A stretch of DNA of 11,236 nt from Deltaproteobacteria bacterium CG_4_8_14_3_um_filter_43_13 (GCA_002782605.1 PFIF01000012.1:1-11236); one strand, 5' to 3'; numbered from the stretch's first letter, positions 1 through 6,767 are shown. The notes: generated from the letters alone by a model not told the origin. Numbers and translations: made by a program.

Positions 1-296
1 GCCACGAGGATGCTGTCCCGGATGAAGGCGTCTAACGCCGGGAAGACTTCTTCCGGCGTCGGCTGCCCGATGAGCATCTCATCGGTAATGCCGTGAATCT
101 GCGACGCACAAAAAGGAATCTCTCTCGGCGCCTGAATCAGGGTGCTGAATTCGGCCATTAAGTCACCGCCTTCTATGGCAACCGCGCCGATCTCAATGAC
201 CCTGTCGCCTTTCCAGGGCAAGAGACCGGTTGTTTCCACGTCAAGCACTACATAACGTTGAGTTGATTTAACTGAATTGATTTTTGGTTTTTTCAT
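1..296 (-). CDS. DnaQ-like 3'-5' exonuclease, N-terminal part (cut by left window edge)
   Basis: The frame is open from an ATG at 296 to the left edge and encodes 98 codons. It contains the exonuclease motif I of the DEDD family (VVLDVETTG, about residues 16-24), then IEIGAV and the IHGITDEML stretch that precedes motif II in DnaQ/DNA polymerase III epsilon-type exonucleases. The window ends at the point where the conserved HN(A)xFD motif would start, after ILVA. The family removes 3' nucleotides using two metal ions held by the acidic residues. Members include the replicative proofreading subunit and stand-alone exonucleases, and the visible part does not separate these. The start has no convincing Shine-Dalgarno sequence. 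The ATG lies 18 nt after a terminator hairpin, so either the start is poorly translated or the true 5' context is unusual. No better in-frame start is visible before a TGA near 357. Confidence 0.88.
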   Translation of the reverse strand, partial: MKKPKINSVKSTQRYVVLDVETTGLLPWKGDRVIEIGAVAIEGGDLMAEFSTLIQAPREIPFCASQIHGITDEMLIGQPTPEEVFPALDAFIRDSILV

Positions 297-314
297 TTCA
301 AACCATATAAAATC

Positions 315-349
315 AAAACCCCACTTCTCTTTTCGAGAAACGGGGTTTT
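315..349 (-). terminator. Hairpin terminator between the VapBC remnant and the exonuclease gene
   Basis: An inverted repeat runs AAAACCCC (315-322), two unpaired bases, TTCTC (325-329), a 5-nt loop, GAGAA (335-339), two unpaired bases, then GGGGTTTT (342-349). Read on the minus strand, the hairpin is followed by TTTTGATTTT (318-309). On the plus strand it ends in a T-run, so it could act in both directions. It sits directly downstream of the PIN-domain fragment and just upstream of the exonuclease start. It therefore most likely ends transcription of the ATPase/antitoxin unit. An attenuator of the exonuclease gene is a less likely alternative. Confidence 0.75.
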
Positions 350-407
350 TGGGGAATCAGTCCATAACTTCCTCTTTATTAATGGTTGAGAGGGTAGATT
401 GCTTTCC

Positions 408-590
408 TTAAGTAAATGACATTGATCCCAGAATAACCGTCTCTATCTGTTCTACAACCTCGAAATGCCTATCTCTTGTAAGGAGCGTTCCCCCTGCCTC
501 CATGCAGGATGCTGCGATCCATACATCATTGATCGGTATTTTAGCCACCTTTTTTTGTAATGATAAGAATATGATGGCGTATTTATCTGG
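408..590 (-). pseudogene. PIN-domain (VapC-like) toxin, C-terminal fragment
   Basis: One minus-strand frame from a stop at 591-593 to TAA at 408 encodes 60 residues with the typical C-terminal half of a VapC toxin. It has a helix (YAIIFLSLQKK), the signature IPINDVWIAA with the metal-binding Asp, an alpha-helical CMEAGGTLLTRD containing the second acidic residue, and a terminal HFEVVEQIETVIL strand. VapC toxins are PIN-fold ribonucleases of about 130-140 residues. The first 70-80 residues, including the catalytic N-terminal Asp, are missing. The homology starts immediately where the upstream antitoxin-like homology stops, but in another frame. This indicates an internal deletion that removed the end of the antitoxin and the front of the toxin. 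The fragment has no start codon of its own in a plausible place and cannot form an active PIN nuclease. Confidence 0.85.
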
Positions 591-814
591 TTAAAGACAT
601 CGGTTGCTTTTCTCAGGTTTTCTGCTTCGTCATGCGAGAGCCATCCTGCAAGTTCCCGGGTCGTCTTTTCGCGATCATTCACCAGGCCCAATTTTTCATC
701 CACTGCATCCAGAATATATGCCGATTGTGTCTTACCCGCTTTTATAGCAGCTTTTGTAATCATCTCCTCTTTTTTCGGGGGTATGCTTATCTCAATTTCA
801 TATATTCCTGCCAT
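452..814 (-). CDS. Ribbon-helix-helix antitoxin-like protein with an aberrant, frameshifted C-terminus
   Basis: Residues 1-45 look like a ribbon-helix-helix DNA-binding domain: a short strand (IYEIEISIPP), a helix (KKEEMITKAAIKAG) and a second helix (TQSAYILDAVDEKLGL). They are followed by a VapB-type linker and helix (ELAGWLSHDEAENLRKATD, VFNQI). After residue 77 or so the protein becomes unrelated, basic and aromatic sequence to residue 120. There the frame runs across the remains of the downstream PIN toxin out of phase. A normal antitoxin of this class would bind its toxin and repress its own operon. Here the DNA-binding part could still work, but the toxin-binding end is lost. The ATG at 814 lies inside the last codons of the upstream ATPase gene (28-bp overlap) and has no clear ribosome-binding site, so expression probably relies on coupling. 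The toxin family assignment is inferred from the adjacent PIN fragment. Confidence 0.6.
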   Translation of the reverse strand: MAGIYEIEISIPPKKEEMITKAAIKAGKTQSAYILDAVDEKLGLVNDREKTTRELAGWLSHDEAENLRKATDVFNQINTPSYSYHYKKRWLKYRSMMYGSQHPAWRQGERSLQEIGISRL

Positions 815-1941
815 TCGGACACAATAATTTTCTCTTTTGCAGGAATTTTTTCGAATAACCGCAGTTGCTTGTCCTTAAGCTTTTCCCTGAATTTTACTTC
901 CATAAGTGTGTCTTTAAAGAAAAAATCAATTTCGTTACCATCTTCATAAATATAACATGGATTATGCTGTTTGATTTTTAAGTACACCATATTCTCAAAA
1001 ACAGCGCCCCTATCCCTGAACCCTGTTGCCATATTTCTTAAACCAACGTCTCCGGCATAGAGTTTTTTGCCTGTACGCAGCCTTTGATTTAGTTTGCCGC
1101 ATCTTTCCACAGTATAGACCATATATGTTTCTTTAAAATATTCCATATATCGGCGCACAGTATCCAAACTTATTCCAAGGATTTTAGCCATTTTATTTAG
1201 AGTTATTATCTTGCCGGCACGTTCCATGAGCAGACGGAAAAAATCCTTTACGATTGCCGGGTCTTTTATATTGTGGAAGGCAATAATATCTTTATAAAGT
1301 ATACTGTCTACCAGTTCGGAAAGATAAACGATATCACCGGTTAGCACATATTCCGGAAGACCGCCGGTCTGCATATATTCCATGAAATAATTTTCAAGAA
1401 GGTAGGCATCAGCGGTTTTAATTTTTGCATTTCTGAAAACAAGGAACTCTTCAAAATCCAAAGGAAGAATTTCAATTGTTCTTGTTCTACCCGTAAGATA
1501 TGCTTTTTTATCCCTTAAAATGGAGGCTGATGATGCGGAAGCGCAGATCTTCATATTTTCATTGTCATAAAAATCTTTTAATTCTCTTTGAAAATCTTCC
1601 TTAAAGGCAATTTCATCAAGAAAAACATATATTTTTTGGTCAAGTCCGAGACGATGAATAGTTCGATACCGGGTGACGATTTCATGAATTGAATGTTTTT
1701 CCAACCCATAAGCATCAAGACTGACGTAAAATATCAATTCAGGTTTTACTTCCTGTAGCAGTTCTTCAACGAGCTGTTTTATAATAGTAGTTTTGCCCAC
1801 ACGCCTGAGTCCTGTGAGTAAGACAATATCCCGCAGCGGCAAAAATCTGCTTAACTTATTCCGATACTTCGGCCTGGGAATAGACTTTGTGTGAAACTCT
1901 ACTTCCCACCAGGGATTAAGTTTGTATAGAATCTGTTCCAC
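787..1941 (-). CDS. AAA_14 / DUF4143 family ATPase
   Basis: This 384-residue protein matches the common two-domain ATP-binding family. It has an N-terminal AAA_14 domain with Walker A GLRRVGKTT (about residues 44-52) and Walker B KIYVFLDE (103-110). The middle segment is characteristic (ASASSASILRDKK, LTGRTRTIEILPLDFEEFL). A winged-helix-like region lies near 243-270. The C-terminal DUF4143 domain carries an EID...EVK motif (337-350) that resembles the PD-(D/E)xK nuclease core. Its biological role is not established: family members are variable accessory genes often described only as ATP-binding proteins. The start is GTG at 1941, preceded by TAAGG with 7 nt spacing. No frame damage is visible. 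It overlaps the following antitoxin-like gene by 28 bp and appears to have its own promoter. The gene is AT-rich compared with the exonuclease and restriction genes, consistent with acquisition. Confidence 0.88.
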   Translation of the reverse strand: MEQILYKLNPWWEVEFHTKSIPRPKYRNKLSRFLPLRDIVLLTGLRRVGKTTIIKQLVEELLQEVKPELIFYVSLDAYGLEKHSIHEIVTRYRTIHRLGLDQKIYVFLDEIAFKEDFQRELKDFYDNENMKICASASSASILRDKKAYLTGRTRTIEILPLDFEEFLVFRNAKIKTADAYLLENYFMEYMQTGGLPEYVLTGDIVYLSELVDSILYKDIIAFHNIKDPAIVKDFFRLLMERAGKIITLNKMAKILGISLDTVRRYMEYFKETYMVYTVERCGKLNQRLRTGKKLYAGDVGLRNMATGFRDRGAVFENMVYLKIKQHNPCYIYEDGNEIDFFFKDTLMEVKFREKLKDKQLRLFEKIPAKEKIIVSEWQEYMKLR

Positions 1942-1980
1942 TTGAAGACCTTAACGCTTAATAATCGCCATTTTTTAACG

Positions 1981-2009
1981 ACACTATCGCACAAAAAGGA
2001 TTTTGTCAA
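1981..2009 (-). promoter_or_regulatory. Candidate sigma70-type promoter of the ATPase gene
   Basis: On the minus strand a perfect TTGACA (2009-2004) is followed after 17 bp by TAGTGT (1986-1981), which matches three of six positions of the -10 consensus including both outer bases. The predicted transcript start, near 1974, leaves a leader of about 33 nt before the GTG at 1941. The -35 box is strong and the -10 box weak. An imperfect TTAA-3 nt-TTAA inverted repeat lies just before the coding sequence and could bind a regulator. Confidence 0.45.
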
Positions 2010-2021
2010 GAACTTCCGTCT

Positions 2022-2093
2022 AAAAAGGGTACTGAGCGAAACTTGTAGCCTCAACCGGGACGTTCGTACAGAACGTACCCAAGAGACAAGTTT
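2022..2093 (-). terminator. Complex hairpin region, probable terminator of the pilT-aminopeptidase unit
   Basis: Three inverted repeats are nested or competing here. GGGTAC (2027-2032) can pair with GTACCC (2075-2080). GGGACGTTC (2057-2065) pairs with GAACGTACCC (2071-2080) around a 5-nt loop with one bulge. AAACTTG (2039-2045) pairs with CAAGTTT (2087-2093). On the minus strand the outer GGGTAC/GTACCC stem is followed directly by TTTTT (2026-2022). On the plus strand the AAACTTG/CAAGTTT stem ends in TTTTTT. This fits a bidirectional terminator about 75-145 bp after the aminopeptidase stop. The GGGTACTGAGCG part also resembles a degraded copy of the ACTGAGC...GTCGAAGT palindromic repeat seen within hsdR. 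The structure is read by eye; no folding was calculated. Confidence 0.5.
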
Positions 2094-2168
2094 TTTCAGC
2101 TTCGGGAGGGAAAAGGCAGGCAGGGAATCTTTATGAATTTCGATGTATGAAGCATCTTTATTTCGCCC

Positions 2169-3593
2169 TTATTCTTCACTAAGGAAGACTCTATATCCCT
2201 TATAAGTCATATAAATATCAGCTTTGCTTGACACTTCAAAGGGTGAGTGCATACCAAGGAGAGCTACCCCGCAGTCTACTATGTCCATTCCGTAGCTTGC
2301 AAGATACTTGGCTATGGTTCCTCCGCCACCCTCGTCCACCTTGCCCAGTTCACCAGTCTGCCAGACAATATTGTTGCGGTTAAAGACCTGCCTAAGCCAT
2401 CCCACATATTCTGCACTGGCATCACTTGAACCGGATTTCCCTCTGGAGCCGGTAAACTTTGTGATACAGATTCCACACCCTATCTTTGCGGCATTCCTTT
2501 TCTCATGAACGTCCTGGTAATCCGGATCAAGGGCGCCATTAACATCCGCGGAGATAGCACGGGAGTTCATCAGGGTTCTTCTCACAGCCCCATCATCTGC
2601 CTTAACCCCCTCAAGGGATAACAGGTCGGCAACCACAGCCTCCAGAAATCTGGACTTAGCGCCCGTATTTCCTTCACTGCCTATCTCTTCCTTATCAAGG
2701 AACAGTGCCAAAACAGCCTCTTTTGGGTTATGTATGTCTCCTATTGCCCGCATACTGGTATACGCGCATGACCTGTCATCCTGCCCGTAAGAACCTATCA
2801 GGCTTCTATCCCATCCTATGTCCCTGGCCTTTTCAGATGGCACCAGTTCCAGTTCGGCACTGATAAAATCCTCTTCGATCAAGCCAAAATTATCATTGAG
2901 GTATTTAAGAACCTGGAGCTTTATTCTGTCCTTGGTATCCTTATCAGGAAAGGGTATGCTTCCGGCAAGTATGTTTAGTTTTTCACCAATAACCGCATCT
3001 TCCAGTTTCTTTTCGTATTGAGCCTTATGGGCAAGATGGGGAAGCAGATCAACTATGGTAAAGATCGGCTCACTCTCTTTTTCTCCCAGGCTTAAATCCA
3101 GCTCGCTCCCGTCCTTTTTGATGATCTTTCCATGTAAGGACAATGGGCGTGAGACCCACTGGTATTTCTTTATTCCCCCGTAATAATGGGTTTTAAGAAG
3201 GGCCAGATCAACATCTTCATACAGGGGATTCTGCTTTAAATCCAGACGGGGCGAATCTATGTGGGAAGCAATTATTCTTATTCCCTTTTCTATTGGCTTT
3301 TCTCCAAGGATGCCCATGGCTATGGCTTTGTTGTGGAATACCCGATAGACTTTTTTTGCCTTTTCTAAAGGTTCTTTAATCCTTTTAAATCCCTTTTCTT
3401 CTGCAAATTTGATGATCTCCTTAACCGCATGCCGTTCTGTCTTGGCTCTATTAAGGAATTCTTTATATCCTTCTGCAAAGAGAAATACATCCTCTTTTTC
3501 TTTGCTGTCCAGTCGATCCCAGACCATATCCCTCTTCAGCATTACCTTTTCTTTTATCTCTTTAACTTCAGGTTTTTCGTCCTGCTCTGGCAT
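2169..3593 (-). CDS. M18 family aminopeptidase (aminopeptidase 1 type)
   Basis: This 474-residue protein is full length for bacterial M18 aminopeptidase 1 proteins (about 450-470 aa). These are cytosolic dinuclear-zinc peptidases that form large tetrahedral dodecamers and remove N-terminal residues from peptides. The metal-site motifs are all present. ASHIDSPRLDL carries the first His (111), GQDDRS the bridging Asp (272/273), LDKEEIGSEG the catalytic and metal-binding Glu pair (302/303), SADVNGALDP the Asp (350) and LLGMHSPFEVSS the last His (449). The ATG at 3593 is preceded by GAGGAG with about 6 nt spacing. The first 30 residues are a charged extension. The gene lies 29 bp after the zinc-ribbon/receiver gene and so is probably co-transcribed with the pilus ATPases. 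No functional link is obvious and it may be a passenger. It has no signal peptide. Confidence 0.93.
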   Translation of the reverse strand: MPEQDEKPEVKEIKEKVMLKRDMVWDRLDSKEKEDVFLFAEGYKEFLNRAKTERHAVKEIIKFAEEKGFKRIKEPLEKAKKVYRVFHNKAIAMGILGEKPIEKGIRIIASHIDSPRLDLKQNPLYEDVDLALLKTHYYGGIKKYQWVSRPLSLHGKIIKKDGSELDLSLGEKESEPIFTIVDLLPHLAHKAQYEKKLEDAVIGEKLNILAGSIPFPDKDTKDRIKLQVLKYLNDNFGLIEEDFISAELELVPSEKARDIGWDRSLIGSYGQDDRSCAYTSMRAIGDIHNPKEAVLALFLDKEEIGSEGNTGAKSRFLEAVVADLLSLEGVKADDGAVRRTLMNSRAISADVNGALDPDYQDVHEKRNAAKIGCGICITKFTGSRGKSGSSDASAEYVGWLRQVFNRNNIVWQTGELGKVDEGGGGTIAKYLASYGMDIVDCGVALLGMHSPFEVSSKADIYMTYKGYRVFLSEE

Positions 3594-3622
3594 GTTATTC
3601 TCCTCTCTTTATCATAGAACTT

Positions 3623-4228
3623 CTATCCCTTTCCTAATGCCTTCAATGTCTCCTTAAAGACCTTATAGAATCTATCATTGTCCGAAATAGACTTTCTAAG
3701 TATATTCTTTATCTGGGACAAATCTTTCTGGTTGATAACCACGTTTGCACTCTTTGAAAAGGCCATCATATTATCAAGGGTGTTGTATTGCTTCCCGATT
3801 AGTGCAAAAAAGATGTTTCTTCTGGTGACTATAGGCATAGGCTGGATGTGATTTAAAACAGGATTCTCAGACGGAGGCCCTCCGCCGAACTCCTCATTGA
3901 GAACTATAGCATCATAATGGGTAAACCTCATTTTCTCCAGCACATCTTTCGGATCTGTTCCTGCACTCACCCTGTATCCCAGCTCTTTCAATGCCGATAT
4001 TAGTATTTCTTGATTGGATTGATTGTCATCACAGATTAAGGCTGTTTTTTCATCATCCTGAAAGGAGTCGACCATTGTTTCAGCAGAAGTCTCCCCTGAT
4101 AGTGTTCTAGTATCAACGGAGATATTAGCATTACATTTAGGGCACGGGATGTTTACCATCTTATCTTTAGGTAGCTTTTCATCCGGAATCTTTAATCTGG
4201 TTTTACATGTTTCACATAAGATCTCCAT
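3623..4228 (-). CDS. Zinc-ribbon protein with a degenerate receiver-like domain
   Basis: The 201-residue product starts with an MJ0042-type zinc ribbon. Cysteines sit at 5, 8, 29 and 32 (CETC ... CPKC) around a KIPDEKL segment. After an acidic linker, residues 62-180 read like a CheY-type receiver: an ALICDDN strand with the acidic pair D67/D68, a helix (QEILISALKELGYRV), then YDAIVLNEEF. In a working receiver the end of that strand carries the phospho-accepting Asp; here it is Asn 111, followed by two Glu. Phosphotransfer by the usual route is therefore unlikely, and the domain more probably works in protein binding. No DNA-binding or membrane segment is present. The ATG at 4228 follows GGGGGAG with 6 nt spacing. 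It sits 69 bp after the PilU-like ATPase and 29 bp before the aminopeptidase, so it may modulate the pilus motors. The role is inferred from context only. Confidence 0.78.
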   Translation of the reverse strand: MEILCETCKTRLKIPDEKLPKDKMVNIPCPKCNANISVDTRTLSGETSAETMVDSFQDDEKTALICDDNQSNQEILISALKELGYRVSAGTDPKDVLEKMRFTHYDAIVLNEEFGGGPPSENPVLNHIQPMPIVTRRNIFFALIGKQYNTLDNMMAFSKSANVVINQKDLSQIKNILRKSISDNDRFYKVFKETLKALGKG

Positions 4229-4297
4229 TTGTCTCTCCCCCTTTTAGTTCACAGTAAAAAATTCCCTTTTCCGCTCTCTAGCACAGGTTTTTTAATT

Positions 4298-5482
4298 TTA
4301 GTGTTTTTTTCCATAAGGGTCTTCTTTGCCGTAGTCTTCATCTATGTCTAGCCCTTCAATATCGGTAGTCTTCTCTCCCTTTTCACTCTTAATCATGTCT
4401 ATTCCTCTCCCCACTATGGCCTTTTTCGAAGCGTATGCCATGGCTGTTTCCTCAGCGATCAGACCTGCTTCATACTTTTTGATGATGTCTGTGTCGAATG
4501 TCTGCATACCGTAGGCATCACCAGCTGAGATTATATCATAGAAGGTCTTTCCTTCCGACTCTCCATTTAAAATAGATTCCTTAACCCTGAGGTTCGTGCC
4601 CATAATCTCGAATACAGCTACTCTGCCCCCCCCAACCTTGGGTAAAAGCCTCTGGCAGACTATCCACCTTATAGTATCTGCCAGACGGATCCTGACCTGT
4701 CTTTCCTCTTCCTGATCGAACATACCAATAATCCTATTGATGGTCTGCCCTGCATCCACCGTATGAAGAGTGCTCATAACCAGATGTCCTGTTTCCGATG
4801 CGCTTAACCCTATCTCTACCGTTTCTCTATCCCTCATTTCACCAACCAGAATGACTTTAGGTGCCTGACGAAGGGCGGCCCTCAGGCCATTGGCAAATGA
4901 ATCAAAGTCACTGCCCAGCTCTCTCTGGTTAAAGGTGGCCTGTTTGTGAGGATGTACAAATTCTACAGGGTCTTCCAGGGTAATTATGTGGATAGATTTC
5001 GATTCATTCATATCGTTTAACATAGCAGCCAGGGAGGTAGTCTTTCCGCTGCCTGTTGCACCTGTCACCAGGATAAGACCGTTTTTCTCCTGGGCTATCT
5101 TGAGAAAGACCTCCGGAACGCCCAGCCCTTTGATAGTAGGTATCTTAGTCTCCAATTTTCTCATAACTATGGAATAAGAGCCTCTCTGGGAAAAGATGTT
5201 TACCCGGAATCTGGCCTTTCCAGCAAGGTAATAGGATGAGTCACATGACCCCTCTTTTAATAGTGTATGGAGAAGACGTCGGTCCTGGTTAATGAGGTTG
5301 AGGGAGAATATCTCTGTCTGGAAGGGAGTCAGTTTGTCTATCGGTGGATTCATTGGGACAGAGACCAGTTGTCCGGATGATTCGACCTGTAAGGGTTTGT
5401 CTGCAGTAAAATTTAAATCAGAAACATTGCCATGTGTTTGTAACATGTTATCCAGTATGCGGTCAGTTTCAGGCTTTCTCAT
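4298..5482 (-). CDS. Second PilT/PilU-like type IV pilus retraction ATPase
   Basis: This protein belongs to the secretion-ATPase superfamily, PilT branch. With the start chosen here it has 394 residues. It has a divergent N-terminal domain (SDLNFTADKPLQVESSG in place of the usual SDLH motif), Walker A GATGSGKTT (about 141-149), an Asp box ITLEDPVEFVH (167-177), Walker B VILVGEMRD (210-218) and a His box TGHLVMSTLHT (231-241). It ends in a charged tail (363-394) rich in Asp, Glu and Lys, not typical of PilT. I place the start at the ATG at 5482 because GGGAG lies 7 nt upstream; a TTG at 5500 would add six residues but lacks a ribosome site. Paired pilT genes usually encode a main retraction motor and an accessory motor such as PilU. 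This one lies 130 bp downstream of the canonical pilT. A weak CTGACA-like -35 (5544-5539) lies between them, without a good -10. Confidence 0.88.
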   Translation of the reverse strand: MRKPETDRILDNMLQTHGNVSDLNFTADKPLQVESSGQLVSVPMNPPIDKLTPFQTEIFSLNLINQDRRLLHTLLKEGSCDSSYYLAGKARFRVNIFSQRGSYSIVMRKLETKIPTIKGLGVPEVFLKIAQEKNGLILVTGATGSGKTTSLAAMLNDMNESKSIHIITLEDPVEFVHPHKQATFNQRELGSDFDSFANGLRAALRQAPKVILVGEMRDRETVEIGLSASETGHLVMSTLHTVDAGQTINRIIGMFDQEEERQVRIRLADTIRWIVCQRLLPKVGGGRVAVFEIMGTNLRVKESILNGESEGKTFYDIISAGDAYGMQTFDTDIIKKYEAGLIAEETAMAYASKKAIVGRGIDMIKSEKGEKTTDIEGLDIDEDYGKEDPYGKKH

Positions 5483-5612
5483 AGCATTTCTCCCAATCAA
5501 CAGAAGTTTGTGTTTTTAATGCCTGCCAGTTAATCCTTTGTCAGACGTTACTACTCAGGTTGTTTAGTCTGTTAGACCACAGTCTACAGCCTATCCACCT
5601 GATCAGTTCCTG

Positions 5613-6695
5613 TTATACGTCAGTAAAATCACCAGGAGACTTTTTTAAGAAAGGCAGGAATTTAGACTTGTCAATACATTTATTATATGCCTCATCCGGG
5701 TCAATCTGTCCTTTTTGCAGATATTGCATAATAGCATCATCCAGGGACTGCATCCCGTATTTCTTCCCTGTTTGAATAGTAGAGGGTATCTGAAAAGTTT
5801 TACCCTCTCTAATCAGATTGCGTACGGCTGCTGTACAGATAAGTATTTCAAGGGCAGCGCATCTTCCCTTTTTATCTATCCTCTTGAACAGGGTCTGAGC
5901 TATTACAGCCTTAATACCATCAGCCAAAGTAGACCTGATCTGGTCCTGTTGATTGGCCGGAAAAACCTCTATAACCCTGTCAACTGTTTTAGCAGCACTG
6001 GTAGTATGAAGGGTGCCGAACACCAAATGTCCAGTGGCGGCAGCCTCTATTGCCAGCGCAATAGTTTCTAAATCTCTCATTTCTCCTACGAGGATGATAT
6101 CGGGGTCTTCTCGTAATGCCCCTCTCAAAGCCGCCGAAAATGATTTTGTATGAGATCCTACTTCCCTATGGTTTACTATACAGCCTTGACTCTTATGGAC
6201 AAATTCAATGGGGTCCTCAACGGTAATAATGTGATCTTTCCTGTTTTTATTTGCGTAGTCTACTATGGCTGCTAATGTTGTAGATTTGCCACTCCCGGTT
6301 GGTCCTGTTACCAAAACCAGGCCTTTAGGAAGCAGGGCCAGTTTGGTAATTACAGGTGGAAGGCCGAGTTGTTCTGCTGTTAATATCTCACTGGGAATTT
6401 CTCTGAATACTGCTCCGATTCCGTATTTCTGTTGAAAAAAGTTGGCCCTGTATCGAGCCAGGCCAGGTATTTCATACCCAAAGTCTACGTCTCCTGTTTC
6501 CTCAAAAGTCTTTACCTTTTCTTCGGGAGCTATTTCATAAAGCATAGCCTTTAACTCATCATTCTCAAACTGCTTGTATTTTACCCTCTCCATATCGCCT
6601 CTGATACGGAGTATGGGTTGAGAGCCAGATACCAGGTGTAAATCAGAGGCTCCCTGTTCATTCATAAGCTTAAAGAAGGCATCTATCTTTGCCAT
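5613..6695 (-). CDS. pilT: Type IV pilus retraction ATPase PilT
   Basis: The 360-residue product has the length and motif order of canonical PilT. This hexameric cytoplasmic ATPase depolymerises type IV pili and powers twitching motility, surface sensing and DNA uptake. Visible motifs are the N-terminal GASDLHLVSGSQPILRI (15-31), Walker A GPTGSGKST (131-139), an Asp box ITVEDPIEFVH (157-167), Walker B IILVGEMRD (200-208) and a His box TGHLVFGTLHT (221-231). A C-terminal helical region contains YGMQSLDDAI. The ATG at 6695 is preceded by a perfect AGGAGG at 6707-6702 with 6 nt spacing, the strongest translation start in the window. A promoter lies in the 3' end of rsmI. It is the first gene of a probable four-gene unit with the second PilT-like ATPase, the zinc-ribbon/receiver protein and the aminopeptidase. 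No pilin or assembly genes are present here. Confidence 0.95.
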   Translation of the reverse strand: MAKIDAFFKLMNEQGASDLHLVSGSQPILRIRGDMERVKYKQFENDELKAMLYEIAPEEKVKTFEETGDVDFGYEIPGLARYRANFFQQKYGIGAVFREIPSEILTAEQLGLPPVITKLALLPKGLVLVTGPTGSGKSTTLAAIVDYANKNRKDHIITVEDPIEFVHKSQGCIVNHREVGSHTKSFSAALRGALREDPDIILVGEMRDLETIALAIEAAATGHLVFGTLHTTSAAKTVDRVIEVFPANQQDQIRSTLADGIKAVIAQTLFKRIDKKGRCAALEILICTAAVRNLIREGKTFQIPSTIQTGKKYGMQSLDDAIMQYLQKGQIDPDEAYNKCIDKSKFLPFLKKSPGDFTDV

Positions 6696-6738
6696 TTTTA
6701 TCCTCCTGTTAAATATATAGAGTAAGAGTACAATGGTG

Positions 6739-6767
6739 ATTATAATGGTTAATTATGGGTTAGGCAA
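6739..6767 (-). promoter_or_regulatory. Sigma70-type promoter of pilT
   Basis: On the minus strand TTGCCT (6767-6762, four of six consensus bases) is followed after exactly 17 bp by TATAAT (6744-6739), a perfect -10 box. The predicted transcript start near 6732 gives a leader of about 37 nt carrying the AGGAGG of pilT. The -35 box overlaps the rsmI stop codon and its last codons, so pilT can be transcribed independently of the upstream restriction/rsmI genes. Confidence 0.7.

Noticed and set aside
632..949. A 105-codon plus-strand open frame across the antitoxin/ATPase junction.
   Set aside because: Antisense to two genes with recognisable motifs; it is Ser/Phe-rich as expected for a complementary shadow of Lys/Glu-rich coding sequence.
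1942..2136. A 64-codon plus-strand open frame in the gap upstream of the ATPase gene.
   Set aside because: It crosses the candidate promoter and the hairpin region, has no ribosome-binding site and matches nothing I recognise. The sequence is better explained as regulatory and terminator DNA.
5483..5612. Possible separate promoter or regulatory RNA in the 130-bp gap between the two pilT-type genes.
   Set aside because: Only a CTGACA-like -35 without a good -10 and a 4-bp AGAC/GTCT stem are visible. Neither is enough to call a feature.
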